The notes below the pieces were generated by a model. That model did not search any database and had not been told where the DNA came from. It saw only the letters and a list, made by a program, of their open reading frames with translations. A program made the position numbers and the translations under genes. A DNA stretch of 9,030 nucleotides from an uncultured Methanobrevibacter sp. (GTDB lineage: Archaea; Methanobacteriota; Methanobacteria; Methanobacteriales; Methanobacteriaceae), in assembly GCA_902783085.1 (NCBI GenBank), contig CACZPT010000021.1, positions 1-9,030 on the forward strand, written 5' to 3'. Positions 5,561 to 9,030 of the stretch are shown here, one piece after another. Every line of letters begins with the position of its first letter. Positions within the stretch are counted from its first letter, which is position 1.

Positions 5561-6211
5561 ATGAATTATCCTGAAGGCCCAACAACTGAAGCTAAAATTG
5601 ATTCTAAAGATTATGATTGTTTATTGGTAGGTATGAATGATTTAGGTAGTGTCCATATCCATGGTCCTTTTGGTGATTTGGATTCAAAAGTTAAAATAGC
5701 TTATCTGATAGGAATGCATCCGCTTGAAAGTAAATCCCACAGATCATTATTTGATGAGTTGATTAATCATAAAAACTTAAATTATTGTTATTATCTTTAT
5801 AATATTGAGGTTAATAATCCTGATAGTGAAACTGAAGGTCGTTTGGAAGGTCAGCTTTTAGCTCAAGAATTTGTAAAACCTGATATTATTAATAAAAATT
5901 ATGATTTATTTGTTGATGTTCACTCTAATAGGGGATCTTTAGGTCCGGGCGAGTATAAAATAACTAATTTTGTTTTTGCACCGGGTTTTGATGAAAAATC
6001 AACATGTTATGTAAATAAAATCATTGATTCAATTGATGAAATTGTTTATTATAATCCTGAATTTAAATCAAGCCCACCTTTTATAACAGAACCTACTGCT
6101 GAAGCTGGAATTGCCACGATTGTTTATGAATGTTATTCATATGAACCTATGGAACTTTCACGAAAATTAGCATTTGAATTAGTTAATTGTGTGGATAATT
6201 TTGAATTTTAA
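5561..6211 (+). CDS. Putative M14/aspartoacylase-like zinc hydrolase (uncharacterised)
   Basis: A 216-residue protein I do not recognise by name. It shows a His-x-x-Glu pair at 53-56 in IGMHPLES, after a hydrophobic strand, and a later His121 in LFVDVHSNRG. This order and spacing match zinc ligands of M14 carboxypeptidases and the aspartoacylase/succinylglutamate desuccinylase group (usually GxHGNE and DxH). Arg94 in EGRLEG could bind a substrate carboxylate, and Glu177, Glu181 or Glu190 in the segment TEPTAEAG...VYECY could be the catalytic acid. It has no signal peptide or membrane helix and is short for a peptidase, so a cytosolic amidase or deacylase is a fair inference. GGAG at 5550-5553, 7 nt before the ATG, supports the start. 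It lies 38 bp after ferritin and may be transcribed by read-through. It converges with the ACT gene, 16 bp apart. Confidence 0.6.
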   Translation: MNYPEGPTTEAKIDSKDYDCLLVGMNDLGSVHIHGPFGDLDSKVKIAYLIGMHPLESKSHRSLFDELINHKNLNYCYYLYNIEVNNPDSETEGRLEGQLLAQEFVKPDIINKNYDLFVDVHSNRGSLGPGEYKITNFVFAPGFDEKSTCYVNKIIDSIDEIVYYNPEFKSSPPFITEPTAEAGIATIVYECYSYEPMELSRKLAFELVNCVDNFEF

Positions 6212-6212
6212 A

Positions 6213-6245
6213 AAAATAGACTGAAGTCTATAGATTATAGACTTC
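6213..6245 (-). terminator. Hairpin plus T-tract terminator overlapping the ACT-gene stop codon
   Basis: GAAGTCTAT (6223-6231) and ATAGACTTC (6237-6245) form a perfect 9-bp stem with a 5-nt loop that contains the minus-strand TAG stop (6230-6228). On the minus strand the stem is followed by AGTCTA and seven or more T's, as expected for a terminator of the paaK-ACT operon. On the plus strand there is no T run after it, though the stem could still affect the 3' end of the convergent gene. Confidence 0.6.
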
Positions 6246-6659
6246 GTTTGAAGGAACAATAGTTATTCCATTTTCTTTAAGTGCAGTTATTAGCTCATCA
6301 ATATCTTCACTATGTAATAATAAAATAGCTTTTCCTTCTTTTTCATGTGTAAATGCATAAAGATATTCTAAATCAATATTATTATTTTTAATCACATTTA
6401 AAACTGTTGTAAGACCACCGGGTGTGTCATTCATTTCAACACCGATAATTTCTGTAATTTTAACAAGGAAACTGTTTTTTTCAAGGCATTCTTTTCCTTT
6501 TTCCGGATTATCTACAACAAGTCTTAGAATACCAAATTCCGAAGTATCTGCCATACACATTGCTCTTATGTTAATATCATTTTTACTTAATACTTCTAAA
6601 GGTTTGGATAAACTTCCCATTCGGTTTTGTAAAAATATTGAAAGTTGTTTAATTTTCAT
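6228..6659 (-). CDS. Two-ACT-domain amino-acid-binding protein paired with PaaK
   Basis: A 143-residue protein made of two tandem ACT domains, about 1-68 and 70-143, and nothing else. Each has the start of an ACT ligand site: NRMGSLSKPLEVL at 12-24 and NDTPGGLTTVLNVI at 77-90, where a Gly after the first strand contacts the amino acid. Stand-alone ACT pairs often sit next to phenylacetate-CoA ligase in archaea and anaerobic bacteria, and are taken to be regulators responding to an amino acid, plausibly an aromatic one; this is family knowledge and inference, not shown here. The gene begins 12 bp after the paaK stop, with GGTGAA (6668-6663) in the gap, so the two form an operon. It has no catalytic or DNA-binding domain. 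Confidence 0.87.
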   Translation of the reverse strand: MKIKQLSIFLQNRMGSLSKPLEVLSKNDINIRAMCMADTSEFGILRLVVDNPEKGKECLEKNSFLVKITEIIGVEMNDTPGGLTTVLNVIKNNNIDLEYLYAFTHEKEGKAILLLHSEDIDELITALKENGITIVPSNEVYNL

Positions 6660-6671
6660 AGTTTCACCGTT

Positions 6672-7973
6672 TTAATGTAAATCTCTTTCATCAATAACTC
6701 TTTTTGCTTTGCCTTCGAATCTTGGAAGACTTTTCGGTTCAACAAGAGTTACTTTTACTCTAATACCAGTTTCATTTTCGATAGATTTTCCAATTTTATT
6801 TTGAATACTCATCATATCTTTAATTCCATCAAAAAATAAGTTTTGTGAAGCTTCTACTTTAACTTCAATTTCGTCTAAAGTTCCAGGTCTAGTAACTATA
6901 ATTAAATAATGAGGCTCTACATCACCAATTCTAAGTAATGCTTTTTCAATTTGTGATGGGAAAATAGCTACTCCTTTAACTTTAATCATATCATCGGATC
7001 TACCGGTTATTCTGCTAATTCTTGCATGTGTTCTTCCACATTCACATTTTTCATAAGTAATTTTGGTTAAATCTTTAGTTCTAAATCTAATTACTGGCAT
7101 CCCTTCCCTTTCAAGGTTTGTTAATACTAGTTCTCCTTTTTGATTTGAACCTAAGTTTTCTAATGTGTCCGGGTTGATAATTTCTGGATAGTAAATATCT
7201 TCTGCAATGTGAAGACCATTTTGAGCTTCACACTCAACACCAACACCAGGCCCCATTAATTCTGTTAAACCGTAAATATTGAATGCTTTTGCTCCAAATA
7301 TTTCTTCTACTCTTTGTCTGATTTCTTCTGTCCACATTTCAGCTCCAAATCCGATAGCTTTTATGTTTAATGATTTTGGGTCAATTCCATCTTCAAGTGC
7401 TACTTCACCTAAATGAATTCCATATGATGGTGTAAAAATCAGTCCTGTTGTTTTAAAATCTTGCATTATTTCGATTTGTCTTCTTGTTTGGCCAGTTGAT
7501 ATGGGAATTATTGCAGCTCCGATTTTGTGACATCCATAGTGAACACCAAAACCACCGGTAAACATTCCATAACCATGGGTGTTTTGCAGTATATCATTTT
7601 TGCCAATACCCATCATTGTTAGACCACGCGCTATTGTTTCTGCCCATGTATCAAGGTCTTTTTCAGTATATCCTGATACCACAGGTTTTCCAGTAGTCCC
7701 GGATGAGGAATGTAATTCTTTAATTTTATCCATTTCAACAGCAAAAAGTCCGTAAGGATAACTTTCACGTAAATCATCTTTGGTTATAAATGGTAATTTT
7801 TCAATGTCTTTTAAAGTTTCAATATCTTCAGGATAAACTTCTGCTTGACTGTATTTATTATTATAGTATGGAATTTCATTAAATGCTCGTTTAACAGTCT
7901 TTTGAAGTTTTTTTAATTGTAATTCTTCAAGGTCTTGCCTTGACATTGTTTCTATTTTTTCATTCCATATCAT
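6672..7973 (-). CDS. paaK: Phenylacetate-CoA ligase (arylacetate-CoA ligase, AMP-forming)
   Basis: A 433-residue adenylate-forming enzyme that joins phenylacetate or a related arylacetate to CoA with ATP. Motifs in order: SSSGTTGKP at 89-97 (ATP-binding loop), YGLTE at 234-238, Asp301 in FRTKDL (ribose contact), the GRSDDMIKVKG hinge at 324-334 and Lys422 in EGKAKR, the adenylation lysine of the C-terminal domain. CECGRTHARI at 310-319 is usual for PaaK. In methanogens arylacetyl-CoA can be reductively carboxylated by indolepyruvate ferredoxin oxidoreductase to make aromatic amino acids from scavenged acids; those genes are not in this window. GAGG 7-8 nt before ATG 7973 supports the start. 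It is first in an operon with the ACT gene, divergent from the surface protein. Confidence 0.95.
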   Translation of the reverse strand: MIWNEKIETMSRQDLEELQLKKLQKTVKRAFNEIPYYNNKYSQAEVYPEDIETLKDIEKLPFITKDDLRESYPYGLFAVEMDKIKELHSSSGTTGKPVVSGYTEKDLDTWAETIARGLTMMGIGKNDILQNTHGYGMFTGGFGVHYGCHKIGAAIIPISTGQTRRQIEIMQDFKTTGLIFTPSYGIHLGEVALEDGIDPKSLNIKAIGFGAEMWTEEIRQRVEEIFGAKAFNIYGLTELMGPGVGVECEAQNGLHIAEDIYYPEIINPDTLENLGSNQKGELVLTNLEREGMPVIRFRTKDLTKITYEKCECGRTHARISRITGRSDDMIKVKGVAIFPSQIEKALLRIGDVEPHYLIIVTRPGTLDEIEVKVEASQNLFFDGIKDMMSIQNKIGKSIENETGIRVKVTLVEPKSLPRFEGKAKRVIDERDLH

Positions 7974-8026
7974 TGAATTGCCTCATTTTTTTTTTTGATA
8001 TAATAATTATAGTTTGTTTTTGATAT

Positions 8027-8034
8027 CTTTATAA
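8027..8034 (-). promoter_or_regulatory. Tentative TATA box for paaK
   Basis: On the minus strand the bases read TTATAAAG. A start about 26 bp away, near 8005, would give a leader of roughly 32 nt containing the A11 run and the ribosome binding site. Other AT-rich stretches nearer the gene compete, so this is weak. Confidence 0.28.
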
Positions 8035-8098
8035 TTTGTTATAATTAAAGTAATACTTTTATTGGGGTTTTTATGTTATAGTTAATACTTTAAATATA

Positions 8099-8107
8099 TT
8101 TATATAT
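8099..8107 (+). promoter_or_regulatory. TATA box for the surface-protein gene
   Basis: TTTATATAT is a near-ideal methanogen box A. The predicted start near 8127-8131 gives a leader of about 55-60 nt including the palindrome at 8153-8166 and GGAGG at 8171-8175. Confidence 0.5.
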
Positions 8108-8152
8108 TACAATTTATTTAAATTATATTTGTAGCTATTTTTAGTTATAAAT

Positions 8153-8166
8153 TTCAATTAATTGAA
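8153..8166. repeat. 14-bp perfect palindrome in the surface-protein leader
   Basis: TTCAATTAATTGAA is a perfect palindrome within the predicted 5' leader, five bases before GGAGG. It could be a protein-binding site on DNA. As RNA it has no loop and could hardly fold on itself. AT-rich composition makes chance occurrence possible. Confidence 0.3.
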
Positions 8167-8185
8167 TTTTGGAGGATTTTTTTAA

Positions 8186-9030
8186 ATGATTAAATTTAAA
8201 AATCATTTGATAGCTGTTGTTTTAATTTTGGCATTGTTTGTTTCTATTTCTTCTGTTTCTGCTTATGATATTGATAGTAATGCAGTCGGATTAAATGATG
8301 ATGATAATGCAGATGTGAATTTAGGATATTGTGAAAATGTTGAAACTGACGGTTCATCAAGTTTATCTGAAAATTATGGTATTGATGTTAATAATGCGTC
8401 CGGACAGATACTTCAATCAGGTATTGGTGAATCTATGGTAGGTGCAAGTACACTTCGTGGTGAAATTTCTATTAATTCTCAATATAAAGGTACTGTTTAT
8501 GCAGGTGTAAACAACCTTATATCTGTAAAAATAAATAACACTGGTGAATCTGCAACTTATGTTGGTGTTGATTTGTTAATGGGTAATGAAACTATTGGTA
8601 GTGCATTAATCCCAAACTATAATGCAAATAATATTTATTCATTATCATTTGTTGATGATACTATTAAACCACTTACAGAAAACACAGTTTATGGCAATAA
8701 TAATTATAATGTCACATATACTGTAGTTGTTAAGGATTCAAATGGTGAGTTAATAAATGAATCTAGTTCATCATTTACTGTCCTGTATAATGGTAATTTA
8801 GGTAAAGACTTTGAATATCCTGGTGCTGATCCTAATTTAAGGGAATTTGTTGTCACTGGTGATGTTATTGTTTTAAAAACTGATGCTTATAGTGCTGCTG
8901 GAGATACTAATAGAACTGATGTATTCAGTGTTGATTTAAACGGTAATAATGTAAGTGCTGCTTTATTATATGTTTCATATAACTGGGATAAAGATGAAAA
9001 TGGTGATTTCAATAATTGGAACACTACTTT
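8186..9030 (+). CDS. Secreted surface (adhesin-like) protein with CARDB-like and DUF3344-like regions, 3' truncated by the window
   Basis: The frame is open from ATG 8186 to the window end (281 codons plus two bases), so this is the N-terminal part of a longer protein. Residues 1-26 form a clear signal peptide: Lys-rich start, hydrophobic core at 8-19, and a likely cut after SVSA. Residues 27-85 are a D/N/S-rich linker. About 95-200 is an Ig-like beta region with the CARDB pattern (LISVKINNTGESATYVGV near 111-128). From about 218, VVTGDVIVLKTDAY and LLYVSYNWDKDENGDF resemble DUF3344, found in methanogen surface proteins; this name is from memory of the family. Eight N-x-S/T sequons (for example Asn117, Asn134, Asn175, Asn191, Asn242, Asn255) suggest glycosylation. 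GGAGG (8171-8175) lies 10 bases before the ATG. The likely role is cell-surface attachment; the ligand is unknown. Confidence 0.85.
   Translation, partial: MIKFKNHLIAVVLILALFVSISSVSAYDIDSNAVGLNDDDNADVNLGYCENVETDGSSSLSENYGIDVNNASGQILQSGIGESMVGASTLRGEISINSQYKGTVYAGVNNLISVKINNTGESATYVGVDLLMGNETIGSALIPNYNANNIYSLSFVDDTIKPLTENTVYGNNNYNVTYTVVVKDSNGELINESSSSFTVLYNGNLGKDFEYPGADPNLREFVVTGDVIVLKTDAYSAAGDTNRTDVFSVDLNGNNVSAALLYVSYNWDKDENGDFNNWNTT

Larger units (their letters stand above)
7974..8185. promoter_or_regulatory. Divergent intergenic region between paaK and the surface-protein gene
   Basis: These 212 bp hold no reading frame I can support. The paaK side has an A11 run on the minus strand (7996-7986) immediately upstream of its TGAGG ribosome binding site, and TATA-like stretches at 7998-8007 and 8027-8034; only the latter leaves room for the leader. 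The other side holds the strong TATA box, a palindrome and the GGAGG site for the secreted protein. The middle (8013-8090) is AT-rich with short direct repeats such as TATAATT at 8030-8036 and 8040-8046. Confidence 0.6.

Noticed and set aside
6424..6675. 83-codon plus-strand frame opposite the ACT gene
   Set aside because: It is a shadow of the ACT-domain coding region with no recognisable motif or ribosome binding site.
1..9030. CRISPR array, insertion sequence, tRNA or rRNA
   Set aside because: I saw no regularly spaced repeats, transposase motifs, terminal inverted repeats or GC-rich structured RNA segments anywhere in the window.

Overview
The window looks like chromosomal DNA of a Methanobacteriales methanogen, most likely Methanobrevibacter or a close relative. 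The evidence is very AT-rich DNA (about 30% GC by eye), TTTATATA-like archaeal TATA boxes, T-tract terminators, GGAGG/GGTGAT ribosome binding sites, a phenylacetate-CoA ligase paired with a two-ACT-domain protein, and at the right edge the start of a large secreted surface protein of the CARDB/DUF3344 adhesin-like type. This is judged from the sequence alone; the species cannot be named.

Left part (1-2279): an HxlR-family winged-helix regulator (180-557, +) meets tail to tail, with a 15-bp overlap, a two-gene minus-strand unit. That unit is a small FMN nitroreductase (1706-2224) followed by a PatB/MalY-type PLP C-S lyase or aminotransferase (543-1706), translationally coupled by TAATG. The regulator and the pair may form one redox- or sulfur-linked module. 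The nitroreductase promoter geometry suggests a leaderless transcript.

Middle (2280-5009): three minus-strand genes. A type-1 seryl-tRNA synthetase (2280-3557) uses a TTG start. A six-helix DUF308/HdeD-like membrane protein (3656-4132) follows, closest to the NudC-type Nudix hydrolase (4158-4955) with which it is probably co-transcribed. Divergent from nudC is a ferritin (5022-5522, +). The two share a short intergenic region holding one TATA-like element usable in both directions and an adjacent 24-bp dyad, a good candidate for common control.

Right part (5523-9030): after a hairpin plus T-tract at the ferritin stop codon comes a 216-residue protein with HxxE...H zinc-hydrolase features (M14/aspartoacylase-like, tentative). 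It converges on a minus-strand operon of paaK (6672-7973) and the ACT-domain gene (6228-6659), which ends in another hairpin overlapping its stop codon. The ligase activates arylacetates, which methanogens can use for aromatic amino acid synthesis. The ACT protein probably senses an amino acid linked to that route. A 212-bp divergent promoter region (7974-8185) separates paaK from the surface protein, which runs off the window.

I see no CRISPR array, insertion sequence, phage gene, tRNA or rRNA. The window is mostly housekeeping and accessory metabolism. The most novel points are the ferritin/nudC shared control region, the orphan zinc-hydrolase-like protein, and the regulatory architecture upstream of hxlR and the nitroreductase.
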